DNA of 47,950 nucleotides from Clostridium sp. (GTDB lineage: Bacteria; Bacillota_A; Clostridia; Lachnospirales; Lachnospiraceae), in contig JAMPAW010000012.1 in NCBI GenBank assembly GCA_023666975.1, positions 1 to 47,950 of the forward strand, in the 5' to 3' direction. The notes below the pieces were generated by a model that was not told where the DNA came from, ran no database searches, and saw only the letters and a program-made list of their open reading frames with translations. Made by a program: the position numbers and the translations under genes. This document shows, piece by piece, positions 7,970 to 15,785 of this stretch; the stretch's first letter is position 1; each line of letters starts with the position of its first letter.

Positions 7970-8184
7970 GAGAACTTGGTGAAACCGAGCCAAGGGCGAA
8001 GGTTGAACCTAGTCGTAGCTATGTCGCCGCCGTTAGCGAGGTGCTTTCGAGCTTACAAGGCGACGTTGAGAACTTGGTGAAACCGAGCCAAGGACGAAGG
8101 TTGAGTTTAGTACGAAAGTCTATCCCGATACTTAACGAGGGCGAAGCCGGAGTTTAGTAGAGCGGATAAGTTGAGAACTTGGTG
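7970..8184 (+). repeat. Tandem structured repeat block between rplK and rplA
   Basis: A 37-nt sequence beginning GAGAACTTGGTGAAACCGAG occurs at 7970-8006 and, with one mismatch, at 8068-8104. Its first 12 nt recur at 8173-8184. Unit spacing is 98 and 105 nt. Each unit contains CTTGG...CCAAG pairing and a second hairpin closed by GTCGCC/GGCGAC (unit 1) or TATCC/GGATA (unit 2). The spacing and compensating differences suggest a REP/MITE-like dispersed repeat, not a gene. A frame through it (7951-8157) is open but is made of repeat. Confidence 0.75.
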
Positions 8185-8205
8185 GGTATAACCCCCAAAA
8201 GCAAA

Positions 8206-8233
8206 GTGGGAGGGTCGCTCCCGATAATACCAC
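8206..8233 (+). promoter_or_regulatory. Second ribosomal protein L1 binding-site mimic, before rplA
   Basis: GUGG (8206-8209), GA, GGG, a 5-nt loop, CCC (8220-8222), GAUAAUA and CCAC (8230-8233) reproduce the L1 site of 23S rRNA even more closely than the copy before rplK, including the AAUACCAC run. The rplA Shine-Dalgarno AGGAGG (8234-8239) starts on the next base, so L1 binding would block initiation of its own gene. Confidence 0.7.
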
Positions 8234-8248
8234 AGGAGGTTTATAGTA

Positions 8249-8941
8249 ATGAAAAAAGGTAAAAGATATGTTGAAGCTGCAAAGCTTGTAGACAAGACAC
8301 AGGTTTATGATATTCCGGAAGCTGTTGCACTCGTGAAAAAGACGGCAAGTGCAAAGTTTGACGAGACTGTTGAGGCTCATTTGAGAATGGGACTGGACGG
8401 CCGTCATGCAGACCAGCAGATTCGTGGTGCAGTTGTTCTTCCTCACGGAACAGGTAAAACCGTTAAGGTTTTGGTTTTTGCAAAGGGTGAGAAGATTGAC
8501 GAGGCTCAGGCTGCCGGTGCGGATTATGTCGGCGGTGAGGAGTTGATTCCAAAGATTCAGAATGATGGATGGCTGGATTTTGACGTTGTGGTTGCAACTC
8601 CTGACATGATGGGTGTAGTCGGTCGTTTGGGACGTGTATTAGGACCGAAGGGATTAATGCCTAACCCGAAGGCAGGTACGGTAACTCCGGACGTGACGAA
8701 AGCGGTTAATGATATCAAAGCCGGTAAGATTGAATACAGACTTGACAAGAACAACATTATTCACGTGCCAGTTGGAAAGGTTTCCTTTACGGAGGAGCAG
8801 TTAGCAGACAACTTCCAAGCGTTAATAGATGAAATTATTAAGGTTAAGCCATCTGCTGCCAAAGGACAGTATTTGAGAAGTGTTACACTTTCTTCTACTA
8901 TGGGTCCGGGTGTAAAGCTAAATACAGTTAAGCTTGTGTAA
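8249..8941 (+). CDS. rplA: 50S ribosomal protein L1
   Basis: The 230-residue protein is full length for L1: N-terminal [36 protein letters not shown], the central [21 protein letters not shown] signature and the C-terminal [11 protein letters not shown]. It binds helices 76-78 of 23S rRNA in the mobile L1 stalk, and in many bacteria also its own mRNA as a repressor. The start is fixed by AGGAGG at 8234-8239. It is followed by a hairpin and a strong terminator; rplJ and rplL, usually next, are not present. Confidence 0.97.
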   Translation: MKKGKRYVEAAKLVDKTQVYDIPEAVALVKKTASAKFDETVEAHLRMGLDGRHADQQIRGAVVLPHGTGKTVKVLVFAKGEKIDEAQAAGADYVGGEELIPKIQNDGWLDFDVVVATPDMMGVVGRLGRVLGPKGLMPNPKAGTVTPDVTKAVNDIKAGKIEYRLDKNNIIHVPVGKVSFTEEQLADNFQALIDEIIKVKPSAAKGQYLRSVTLSSTMGPGVKLNTVKLV

Positions 8942-8953
8942 GCAGCGGAATTG

Positions 8954-8985
8954 TTTGACCTTGGCAGACTGCCATAAGAGTCAAA
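8954..8985 (+). other. Stem-loop after rplA
   Basis: TTTGAC (8954-8959) pairs with GTCAAA (8980-8985), enclosing GGCA/TGCC. It precedes the terminator at 8991-9037 and may protect the transcript's 3' end or be a remnant of another structure. Confidence 0.4.
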
Positions 8986-8990
8986 TGGAA

Positions 8991-9037
8991 AAATGCAATA
9001 AGACGGGAATTCAGCTCCCTGCTTATTGCATTTTTTT
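8991..9037 (+). terminator. Intrinsic terminator of the rpmG-secE-nusG-rplKA unit
   Basis: ATGCAATAAG (8993-9002) pairs with CTTATTGCAT (9022-9031), with an additional inner GGGA/TCCC pairing, followed by T residues to 9037. Confidence 0.9.
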
Positions 9038-9082
9038 GTAAGCATAAAAAATCAGAAACAGACAGAAGAGCGACGATAATTG

Positions 9083-9111
9083 TTGAAAGTAAGTAAAAAG
9101 AGTGGTATTAT
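9083..9111 (+). promoter_or_regulatory. Promoter of ddh
   Basis: TTGAAA (9083-9088) and TATTAT (9106-9111) with a 17-nt spacer predict a start near 9118, about 28 nt before the ddh start codon. Confidence 0.7.
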
Positions 9112-9145
9112 TTTAACAGGATAATTATTTTGATAAGGAGAAAGA

Positions 9146-10135
9146 ATGATGAGTATAAGGATTGGAATATTAGGATACGGAAATCTTGGCAGAGGTGTGG
9201 AGTGTGCGATTAAGCAGAATCCGGATATGGAGCTGGCAGCTGTTTTTACAAGGAGAGAGCCGGCGGCAGTTTCAATTTTGACGAAAGGAGCCGAAGTATG
9301 TAAGATTTCCGATGTAGGGAATTGGAAAGACAAAATTGATGTGATGATTCTTTGTGGTGGAAGTGCGACCGACCTTCCTGAACAGACGCCGGAGTATGTC
9401 AAGCTGTTTAATGTGGTCGACAGCTTTGATACGCATGCTAAGATTCCTGAGCATTTTGAAAATGTGGATAAAGCGGCAAAGGAAAACGGAAAACTTGCGA
9501 TTATCTCTGTGGGCTGGGACCCCGGAATGTTTTCACTGAATCGAATGTATGCGAATGCAATTTTGCCGGTAGGCAAGGATTATACGTTTTGGGGAAAAGG
9601 GGTCAGTCAGGGACATTCCGATGCAATCCGCCGAATTGAAGGAGTGAAGAATGCAAAGCAGTATACAATTCCCGTCGAGAGTGCATTACAAGCTGTGCGT
9701 GAGGGGAAAAATCCGGAGCTTACGACCAGACAGAAGCATACAAGAGAGTGTTTTGTCGTACTGGAAGAAGGTGCTGATGCGGCAAAGGTAGAGCAGGAGA
9801 TTAAGACAATGCCAAATTATTTTGCCGATTATGATACGACAGTGCATTTCATCAGTGAAGAGGAGCTTATTGACAAGCATAGCGGTATTCCTCACGGCGG
9901 ATTTGTCATTCGTTCGGGAAAGACCGGCTGGCAGGAAGAGAACAACCATGTAATCGAGTACAGTCTCAAATTGGATTCTAATCCGGAATTTACGGCTTCC
10001 GTTATCGTAGCTTATGCAAGGGCGGCCTATCGCCTCTCGTGTGAGGGACAAACCGGATGCAAAACAGTCTTTGACATTGCACCGGCATATCTCAGCGCAA
10101 AAAGTGGTGAGGAACTGAGGAGTACTTTGCTGTAA
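9146..10135 (+). CDS. ddh: meso-Diaminopimelate D-dehydrogenase
   Basis: The 329-residue NADP-dependent enzyme makes meso-diaminopimelate for lysine and peptidoglycan in a single step from tetrahydrodipicolinate. The N-terminal Rossmann motif GILGYGNLGRG is followed by FTRRE, by LCGGSATDLPEQTP and by the conserved VGWDPGMFSLNR and WGKGVSQGHSDAIR segments around the substrate pocket. Length is typical of the family. ATGATG gives two possible starts three bases apart behind AAGGAG (9135-9140). It has its own promoter and stands apart from lysine genes. Confidence 0.93.
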   Translation: MMSIRIGILGYGNLGRGVECAIKQNPDMELAAVFTRREPAAVSILTKGAEVCKISDVGNWKDKIDVMILCGGSATDLPEQTPEYVKLFNVVDSFDTHAKIPEHFENVDKAAKENGKLAIISVGWDPGMFSLNRMYANAILPVGKDYTFWGKGVSQGHSDAIRRIEGVKNAKQYTIPVESALQAVREGKNPELTTRQKHTRECFVVLEEGADAAKVEQEIKTMPNYFADYDTTVHFISEEELIDKHSGIPHGGFVIRSGKTGWQEENNHVIEYSLKLDSNPEFTASVIVAYARAAYRLSCEGQTGCKTVFDIAPAYLSAKSGEELRSTLL

Positions 10136-10189
10136 TAGGCAAGTCCTGTGGTTGTCGGGTTGTTCGATAGAGTTTAGGAGGAGTGAAGT

Positions 10190-10633
10190 ATGGCAGTTGT
10201 TAATGCACGATTTAAGCTTCCCTTTTCTATTGAGGTGATGTGGGATGTGCTGACCTCTCTGGAAAATTATTCTTGGCGGAGTGATTTGGTTAGGATAGAA
10301 ATTATCAATGAGAAGCAGTTTATACAGTATACAAGCGGGGGAGATGCTATCACTTGTACGGTTGTGCAGGAAATCAAATACAGGCATTGGGAATTTGAAA
10401 TGGAGAATGAGGACATGAAAGGCCGGTGGGCGTGTATGCTTTTTTCGTGGGGAGAAAAGAGAACCGAGATTAACCTTGCCGAAGAGATTGTCGTCAAAAA
10501 GTTCTATTTGATGCCGTTTGTTAATTCGTACCTGAACCGGCGGCATATAACATATGTGAAGGATTTGACCAGATTATCCATGGATATGAGAGAGGAAGAA
10601 AAGCGGCTTGCCGGCAAAACGATGAAAGAGTAG
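10190..10633 (+). CDS. SRPBCC-fold (START/Bet v1-like) small protein
   Basis: The 147-residue protein begins AVVNARFKLPFSIEVMWDVLTSLENYSWRSDL, the usual opening of polyketide-cyclase/START-like SRPBCC proteins that enclose a hydrophobic ligand. The rest alternates beta-strands ending in a long C-terminal helix (LNRRHITYVKDLTRLSMDMREEEKRL), consistent with the fold. No catalytic residues are recognisable. AGGAGGAGTGAAGT precedes the ATG. The gene lies 54 nt after ddh in the same direction and could be co-transcribed. Its function is unknown. Confidence 0.65.
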   Translation: MAVVNARFKLPFSIEVMWDVLTSLENYSWRSDLVRIEIINEKQFIQYTSGGDAITCTVVQEIKYRHWEFEMENEDMKGRWACMLFSWGEKRTEINLAEEIVVKKFYLMPFVNSYLNRRHITYVKDLTRLSMDMREEEKRLAGKTMKE

Positions 10634-10664
10634 CAGGTAATTGCGAAGAGAAGCATTATCGAAA

Positions 10665-10712
10665 ACAGCAGGCAGCGACAAATGAAAAGGTCACTGCCTG
10701 CTGTTGCTTTTC
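10665..10712. terminator. Bidirectional terminator between the SRPBCC gene and rfbC
   Basis: ACAGCAGGCAG (10665-10675) pairs with CTGCCTGCTGT (10694-10704), extended by GAC/GTC after one mismatch. T-rich sequence follows on the plus strand, and TTTT follows on the minus strand, so it can serve both converging genes. Confidence 0.8.
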
Positions 10713-10757
10713 TGTTTGTGCCAGTCTTCGGTTTCGGCGTCGGAAGCGTTGAGAAAG

Positions 10758-11360
10758 CTAGAATCGAAATGTATCCTTTAAACCGCTCCAGAGCTGGTCC
10801 TTATCACTTAAATTAAGGGCTGTGCCGTCCGCTAACCGATAGCTCTCTGCTGAGGCTGTACCGTTGTATTCGCCTAGGAGCTGCGGCCATTTGATGCCGA
10901 TTTCAGGGTCATTCCAGGCAAGGCCACCCTCGTCTCCCGGATGGTAAAAGTCGGTACATTTATAACAGAATTCAGCAATGTCACTGAGGACAAGAAAACC
11001 GTGTGCGAAGCCCTCTGAAATATAAAATTGCTTTTTGTTCTCCTCCGATAATTCCACGCCGAACCATTGCCCGTAGGTCTTGCTGTCGCTTCTTAAATCC
11101 ACGGCCACATCAAAAACAGTTCCTTTAATCACCCGCACTAATTTGCCCTGCGGGAACTCTTTTTGAAAATGCAGTCCGCGCAGCACGCCTTTTGTAGAGC
11201 AGGACTGATTATCCTGTACAAACTGCATGGTCAGTCCGGCTTCCTCCATATCCTTTTGGTTATAGGTTTCCATGAAATATCCTCTTGTATCTCCGTGTAC
11301 GGTCGGTTCGATAACATACAATCCCTCAATCGGACACTTGGTAACGTTGATTTGTCCCAT
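10758..11360 (-). CDS. rfbC: dTDP-4-dehydrorhamnose 3,5-epimerase
   Basis: The 200-residue cupin-fold enzyme epimerises dTDP-4-keto-6-deoxyglucose at C3 and C5 in dTDP-L-rhamnose synthesis. Family motifs are visible: DTRGYFMETYNQKD, QDNQSCSTKGVLRGLHFQ with the catalytic His, and YISEGFAHGFLVLSD. The in-frame ATG at 11360 is preferred over an upstream ATG at 11384 because AAGGAG precedes it closely and the N-terminus then matches the family. It is the last gene of the minus-strand rfbABDC unit, 25 nt after rfbD. Confidence 0.93.
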   Translation of the reverse strand: MGQINVTKCPIEGLYVIEPTVHGDTRGYFMETYNQKDMEEAGLTMQFVQDNQSCSTKGVLRGLHFQKEFPQGKLVRVIKGTVFDVAVDLRSDSKTYGQWFGVELSEENKKQFYISEGFAHGFLVLSDIAEFCYKCTDFYHPGDEGGLAWNDPEIGIKWPQLLGEYNGTASAESYRLADGTALNLSDKDQLWSGLKDTFRF

Positions 11361-11385
11361 TTTGTTTTCTCCTTTTCCTATCATT

Positions 11386-12327
11386 CTAAAACGGAATCTC
11401 CTGCAGATAACGTCTCAGTGCATCTTTCCAGTCCGGAAGCGGTTCAAAACCGTTAGCGGCAAGCTTGCTTTTATCCAGACGGCTGTTGAATGGTCTGGCA
11501 GCCTTTGACATGCCGTATTCTGCCGTCGTAACCGGAGTGACGGTAATGAAGTCTTCTCCGTATTCCGAATGTCCCAATTCTGCTGCCTGCCGGAAAATTT
11601 CTTTCGTAAAATCATACCAGCTAATGTAGCCGCCTTCGTTGGTTGCGTGATAATAGCCGTATTTATCCGTCTGAATCATATCGACAAGAAGTCTGGCCAA
11701 GTCGTAGGTGTAGGTAGGTGTGCCGATCTGGTCGTTGACCACCTTGATTTCGCTGTGCGTTTTTCCGAGATTTAACATGGTTTTGATAAAATTTTTACCG
11801 CTTGTACCGAATACCCATGCGATTCGCACGATAAAGAATTTTTCCAGATTGCCGGTTACTGCGCGTTCGCCGGCAAGCTTGGTTGCACCGTATACATTAA
11901 GCGGTTTGTAATCCTGACAGTCAGGCTGCCAAGGCTCAGTTCCCTGTCCGTCAAATACATAGTCCGTTGAAATGTACATCATCGGAATATTTAACTGTGC
12001 ACATACCTTTGCAATATTTTTGGTGCCGCCAAAATTGATGCCCCGGACCTTGTGCTGGTTTTCCTCATCTTCGGCAGCGTCAACGGCAGTCCAGGCGGCG
12101 CAATGGATAACGGCGTCCGGCTGTTCAAAGATAATACGGGCTTCCGTTGTCTCGCTGTCTGTTAAATCAATCGGGACGTAGGGCATCTGAGTAACGGCAG
12201 AGCCGTCGTCAACGCCGCTGTAGGATTCGGCAATATCACTGCCTATCCCTTCTATGCCACGTCTGGCTAATTCGTTCATCACATCATGGCCTAATTGTCC
12301 GGCCACGCCGGTCACTAATATTTTCAT
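11386..12327 (-). CDS. rfbD: dTDP-4-dehydrorhamnose reductase
   Basis: The 313-residue short-chain-type reductase performs the final NAD(P)H-dependent step to dTDP-L-rhamnose. It has the Rossmann start KILVTGVAGQLGHD, the STDYVFDG segment and the catalytic YGATK pair (Tyr and Lys), then the RIAWVFG segment typical of RmlD. Length is normal to slightly long, the extra lying near residues 30-55. GGAG lies upstream of the start. The gene sits between rfbB and rfbC. Confidence 0.93.
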   Translation of the reverse strand: MKILVTGVAGQLGHDVMNELARRGIEGIGSDIAESYSGVDDGSAVTQMPYVPIDLTDSETTEARIIFEQPDAVIHCAAWTAVDAAEDEENQHKVRGINFGGTKNIAKVCAQLNIPMMYISTDYVFDGQGTEPWQPDCQDYKPLNVYGATKLAGERAVTGNLEKFFIVRIAWVFGTSGKNFIKTMLNLGKTHSEIKVVNDQIGTPTYTYDLARLLVDMIQTDKYGYYHATNEGGYISWYDFTKEIFRQAAELGHSEYGEDFITVTPVTTAEYGMSKAARPFNSRLDKSKLAANGFEPLPDWKDALRRYLQEIPF

Positions 12328-12377
12328 AAAACTATATCTCCGTTTCTGTAACTTGTTGCATTGTTGGTAAAAGGTGA

Positions 12378-13397
12378 TTAGCGGTTTTTGTACATTTTCT
12401 CATAATAGTTCTGATATTCTCCGGAAATAATGGTTTCCCACCATTCTTTATTGTCCAGATACCACTGAATGGTCTTTTTGATACCGTCTGCAAATTTGGT
12501 TTCCGGCAGCCAGCCCAGCTCACTGTGTATTTTGGTCGGATCTATCGCATAGCGCATATCGTGGCCCTTGCGGTCGGTTACATAGGTGATCAGGCTTTCC
12601 GGTTTCCCTAATTCTCTACAGATAATTTTGACAATGTCGATATTGGTCATCTCGTTATGTCCGCCAATGTTATAGACCTCGCCGACCCGGCCGTTGTGAA
12701 TGATTAAATCAATTGCTTTACAGTGGTCTTCGACGTAGAGCCAGTCGCGCACATTTTCACCTTTGCCGTAGACGGGCAGGGGCTTGTCATTTAATGCGTT
12801 GGCAATCATAAGCGGAATCAGTTTTTCCGGGAAATGATATGGTCCGTAATTGTTGGAGCAGCGGCTGATGGTTACCGGAAGCTCATAGGTTCTGTGGTAG
12901 GCTAATACCAGCAAATCGGCGGCAGCCTTGGAAGAGCTGTACGGGCTGCTGGTGTGGATTGGCGTTTCCTCTGTGAAGAACAAATCCGGCCGGTCCAAAG
13001 GCAGGTCGCCGTATACCTCGTCGGTCGATACCTGATGATAACGGGTAATCCCGTATTTCCGGCAGGCGTCCATAAGGACAGCCGTTCCCTTGATGTTTGT
13101 GTCTAAGAATACCTCCGGATTTTCAATGGAACGGTCAACATGGCTTTCCGCAGCAAAGTTTACAATGATATCCGGATGCTCTTCTTCAAATAACCGGTAA
13201 ACTGCCTCACGGTCGGTAATGCTTTCCTTTACAAATCGAAAATTAGGATTGTCCATAACAGGTGCAAGTGTGGACAGATTACCTGCGTAGGTCAGGCAGT
13301 CCAGACAAACAATACGATAGTCGGGATATTTGTCTAACATATGAAAAATAAAGTTGCTTCCGATAAATCCGGCTCCGCCGGTTACAATAATAGTCAT
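12378..13397 (-). CDS. rfbB: dTDP-glucose 4,6-dehydratase
   Basis: The 339-residue NAD-dependent enzyme converts dTDP-glucose to dTDP-4-keto-6-deoxyglucose. The cofactor motif TGGAGFIGSNF begins at about residue 6. Also visible are AAESHVDRSIENP, the active-site STDEVYGDL with its Asp-Glu pair, and YSSSKAAAD with the catalytic Tyr and Lys. Length is typical. AAAGGAGAAAG precedes the ATG, and the gene follows rfbA by 26 nt. Confidence 0.95.
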   Translation of the reverse strand: MTIIVTGGAGFIGSNFIFHMLDKYPDYRIVCLDCLTYAGNLSTLAPVMDNPNFRFVKESITDREAVYRLFEEEHPDIIVNFAAESHVDRSIENPEVFLDTNIKGTAVLMDACRKYGITRYHQVSTDEVYGDLPLDRPDLFFTEETPIHTSSPYSSSKAAADLLVLAYHRTYELPVTISRCSNNYGPYHFPEKLIPLMIANALNDKPLPVYGKGENVRDWLYVEDHCKAIDLIIHNGRVGEVYNIGGHNEMTNIDIVKIICRELGKPESLITYVTDRKGHDMRYAIDPTKIHSELGWLPETKFADGIKKTIQWYLDNKEWWETIISGEYQNYYEKMYKNR

Positions 13398-13423
13398 AAC
13401 TCTTTCTCCTTTTCATTAATGAA

Positions 13424-14320
13424 TTAGTGCAGTACATCGAGATATTTGCCGTCTAAAACGTCTTTCAAGTATTGTCCGTACTGATTCTTTTTCAAAAGCT
13501 CATAGACCTTTAGCACATCTTCTCTGGAAATCCAGTTGTTCAGATAGGCAATCTCTTCCAGACAGCCGATCTTACGGTGCTGGTGGTCTTCCATTGTCTT
13601 GACAAAATTCGTGGCTTCCACAAGGCTCTCGTGTGTTCCGGTATCCAGCCAGGTAAATCCCTGTCCCAGCAGCTCCACGTTGAGATTGCCCTTTTCGAGA
13701 TAAATGCGGTTCAAATCGGTAATCTCCAGCTCGCCGCGGGCACTTGGCTGCAGGTTTTTGGCATAGTCCACAACATGGTTGTCATAGAAATAGAGGCCGG
13801 TTACACAATAGTTGCTCTTTGGCTTTTGCGGTTTCTCCTCAATCGAAACGGCTTTGCCGTCGGCATTAAATTCTACGATACCGAAGCGTTCCGGGTCGTC
13901 TACATAGTAGCCGAATACCGTGGCACCCTGTCCGCTCTCCGCATTTTCGACAGCCGCCTTTAACCGCTTCTTTAATCCGTGTCCGGCAAATATATTATCG
14001 CCTAAAACCATGGCAACCGTATCGTTTCCGATAAACTCTTCACCGATGATGAAGGCCTGCGCCAGACCGTCCGGACTTGGCTGGACAGCGTAGGTAAGCG
14101 ATACGCCAAACTGATGACCGTCGCTTAGAAGCTCCTGAAACCGTGGAGTGTCCTGAGGCGTTGAGATAATCAGGATTTCCCGGATTCCGGCATTCATTAA
14201 AACGGACATCGGATAGTAGATCATCGGCTTGTCGTAAATTGGCAGTAGCTGTTTTGAAGTTACTCTGGTAAGCGGATAAAGGCGAGTGCCTGAACCGCCG
14301 GCTAAAATAATTCCTTTCAT
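13424..14320 (-). CDS. rfbA: Glucose-1-phosphate thymidylyltransferase
   Basis: The 298-residue nucleotidyltransferase joins dTTP and glucose-1-phosphate to start dTDP-rhamnose synthesis. The signature [16 protein letters not shown] begins at residue 3, and [24 protein letters not shown] and [16 protein letters not shown] follow. The ATG at 14320 gives the canonical MKGIILAGG start, with AAGGAGG upstream; a TTG one codon earlier is not needed. It is the first gene of the rfbABDC unit, reading from the MerR-type promoter at 14391-14421. Confidence 0.96.
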   Translation of the reverse strand: MKGIILAGGSGTRLYPLTRVTSKQLLPIYDKPMIYYPMSVLMNAGIREILIISTPQDTPRFQELLSDGHQFGVSLTYAVQPSPDGLAQAFIIGEEFIGNDTVAMVLGDNIFAGHGLKKRLKAAVENAESGQGATVFGYYVDDPERFGIVEFNADGKAVSIEEKPQKPKSNYCVTGLYFYDNHVVDYAKNLQPSARGELEITDLNRIYLEKGNLNVELLGQGFTWLDTGTHESLVEATNFVKTMEDHQHRKIGCLEEIAYLNNWISREDVLKVYELLKKNQYGQYLKDVLDGKYLDVLH

Positions 14321-14390
14321 CAATATCGTGCCTCCTTAGGGGTAATTGTTTTTTGCGTATTTTCAACTAGTATGTTCATTTTTTGGTAAT

Positions 14391-14421
14391 ATTATATAGG
14401 GTGACGTAACGTCACCTGCAA
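14391..14421 (-). promoter_or_regulatory. MerR-type promoter/operator upstream of rfbA
   Basis: On the minus strand TTGCAG (14421-14416) and a perfect TATAAT (14396-14391) are separated by 19 nt. That spacer holds most of the perfect palindrome GGTGACGT-T-ACGTCACC (plus coordinates 14400-14416), which extends one base into the -35. Over-long spacers filled by a dyad are typical of promoters twisted open by MerR-family regulators, and a MerR-domain gene is immediately upstream. The match is direct; control by that protein is inference. Confidence 0.65.
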
Positions 14422-14441
14422 GCACTTTTTTGAATATTGGA

Positions 14442-15632
14442 TTATTTTCTGCAAATGAATATGCCGGCATTCTTCGTGATAGAAAACCCTTTTCCGGTTT
14501 TTTTCTCCACATAGGTGCGGAAATCCTTGTAGCGGTCTAAGATATACTGATTCTGGTTGCCGTGGCAGGATAAGATGTATTCAATCAGAGGCTCGGCCTG
14601 GTTTACCTTCAGGGAATCGTGATAGATTTCCATGCGGACATCGGCAAAATAAGGTGCTAATAAAGCGGCACCATTTTCTAAGCCGAAGCGTTCGTACAGC
14701 TTGTCGGCGGACAGCGTAATCAGACTGTTAAACCCTTGGACGAGACTGGTGATTTCCTTCATGTGGGAGGCGCCGTAGGTGCTGCAGATAAAAGCTCCGC
14801 CGGGCTTTAATACACGCCGGATTTCGTTAAAAACCCCGGTCAGTTCATCGCAGTAGAACAGAACATGATTGGCCAAAATCAAATCAAAGCTCCCGTCCTC
14901 ATAGGGAATTTGGTGGCAGTCGAAAGCGTGAAAAGTAAATCTCGTCTGCTCCGGCTGGAGAAGCTCTATCTCCCTGCGGGTGTCCCGCAGCATTCCCTCC
15001 GAGATATCATTTAGCGTAACCCGGATATGCTCTGGCAGAAGAGGATAATTTTCTCTCCAGAGGGCACCGTTTCCGCAGCCGAGTTCCAGAATATCCATAT
15101 TGTCTGCAAGCCGACACTGCTCGTATATCCAGGGAAACCAACCCTGTGTATTGGTGGCATAAAGCTTATGTAAATTGATTCTGGCAGAGATATTGGTCGC
15201 ATTTTCGTATTGGCTTTTCAGGGTGTTTTCCATATTGGTGAGATGAATAAGATTTAACATTCGGCTCCAGTTGATTTCCTGCTCATTGTCAATGGCATTC
15301 GTGGTATCTTCAATTGCCTTGGCAACCATTTGCATTTGTTCAATGCGGTCATTGATTAATTTGAGCTGAAGTTTTAACGAGTTTTTCAGCATGTGGTGCT
15401 CGGAATCGTCAATCGTCATATTGCGGATATCTTCTAAAGAAAAGCCGAGGTATTTCAGCAGTAAAATCTGCTGTAAGCGGGCAAAGTCCTCATCTGTGTA
15501 AAAGCGGGCACCGGATTCATTGACATAGGAAGGTTTAAGAATATTTTGTTTGTCGTAAAAGCGAATCGTGCGCACGGTCAGATGAGCCATTTTTGCAAAT
15601 TCGCCGGAAGTATAATAGCCGGGTAATTTCAT
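14442..15632 (-). CDS. MerR-family HTH fused to a SAM-dependent methyltransferase
   Basis: The 396-residue protein has an N-terminal MerR winged helix (GEFAKMAHLTVRTIRFYDKQ, then ARFYTDEDFARLQQILLLKYLGFSLEDI, residues 8-70), a helical dimerisation region (about 75-125), and a class I methyltransferase domain with motif I DILELGCGNG at 180-189, then FDCHQIPYEDGSFDLILANHVLFY. MerR proteins usually end in a ligand-binding domain, so the methyltransferase may act as the sensor of SAM or a small-molecule substrate. The ATG at 15632 has AGGAG 8 nt upstream; a longer in-frame start has none. It reads toward rfbABDC and away from the Cys-rich gene at 15786. Its substrate is unknown. Confidence 0.85.
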   Translation of the reverse strand: MKLPGYYTSGEFAKMAHLTVRTIRFYDKQNILKPSYVNESGARFYTDEDFARLQQILLLKYLGFSLEDIRNMTIDDSEHHMLKNSLKLQLKLINDRIEQMQMVAKAIEDTTNAIDNEQEINWSRMLNLIHLTNMENTLKSQYENATNISARINLHKLYATNTQGWFPWIYEQCRLADNMDILELGCGNGALWRENYPLLPEHIRVTLNDISEGMLRDTRREIELLQPEQTRFTFHAFDCHQIPYEDGSFDLILANHVLFYCDELTGVFNEIRRVLKPGGAFICSTYGASHMKEITSLVQGFNSLITLSADKLYERFGLENGAALLAPYFADVRMEIYHDSLKVNQAEPLIEYILSCHGNQNQYILDRYKDFRTYVEKKTGKGFSITKNAGIFICRK

Positions 15633-15697
15633 GCTTTTTCTCCTGTAAAAATAGTAGAGCGGTACAGTATGTTTATCATAACAAAAAAAAGGATAAA

Positions 15698-15726
15698 TTG
15701 CCATAGCAAAATATATCTGTTACAAT
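15698..15726 (+). promoter_or_regulatory. Promoter of the Cys-rich protein gene
   Basis: TTGCCA (15698-15703) and TACAAT (15721-15726) are separated by 17 nt, predicting a start near 15733. Confidence 0.65.
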
Positions 15727-15785
15727 GAAGCAGCAAGGGATTTGCAAAAATATGCGGATTGCGTAGGAAACGGGGTGCTTGGGAG

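Noticed and set aside
7951..8157. A 68-codon open frame across the rplK-rplA gap
   Set aside because: It starts inside rplK, has no ribosome site and is built from the two copies of the 37-nt repeat; the coding appearance follows from the repeat.
7970..8184. Possible CRISPR array
   Set aside because: Only two full units and a fragment, unit spacing near 100 nt, no cas genes, and the intervening segments are themselves hairpin-forming.
14400..14416. Dyad upstream of rfbA as a terminator for the MerR-methyltransferase gene
   Set aside because: The centre is a single base and no T-run follows; its place within a -35/-10 pair fits an operator better.
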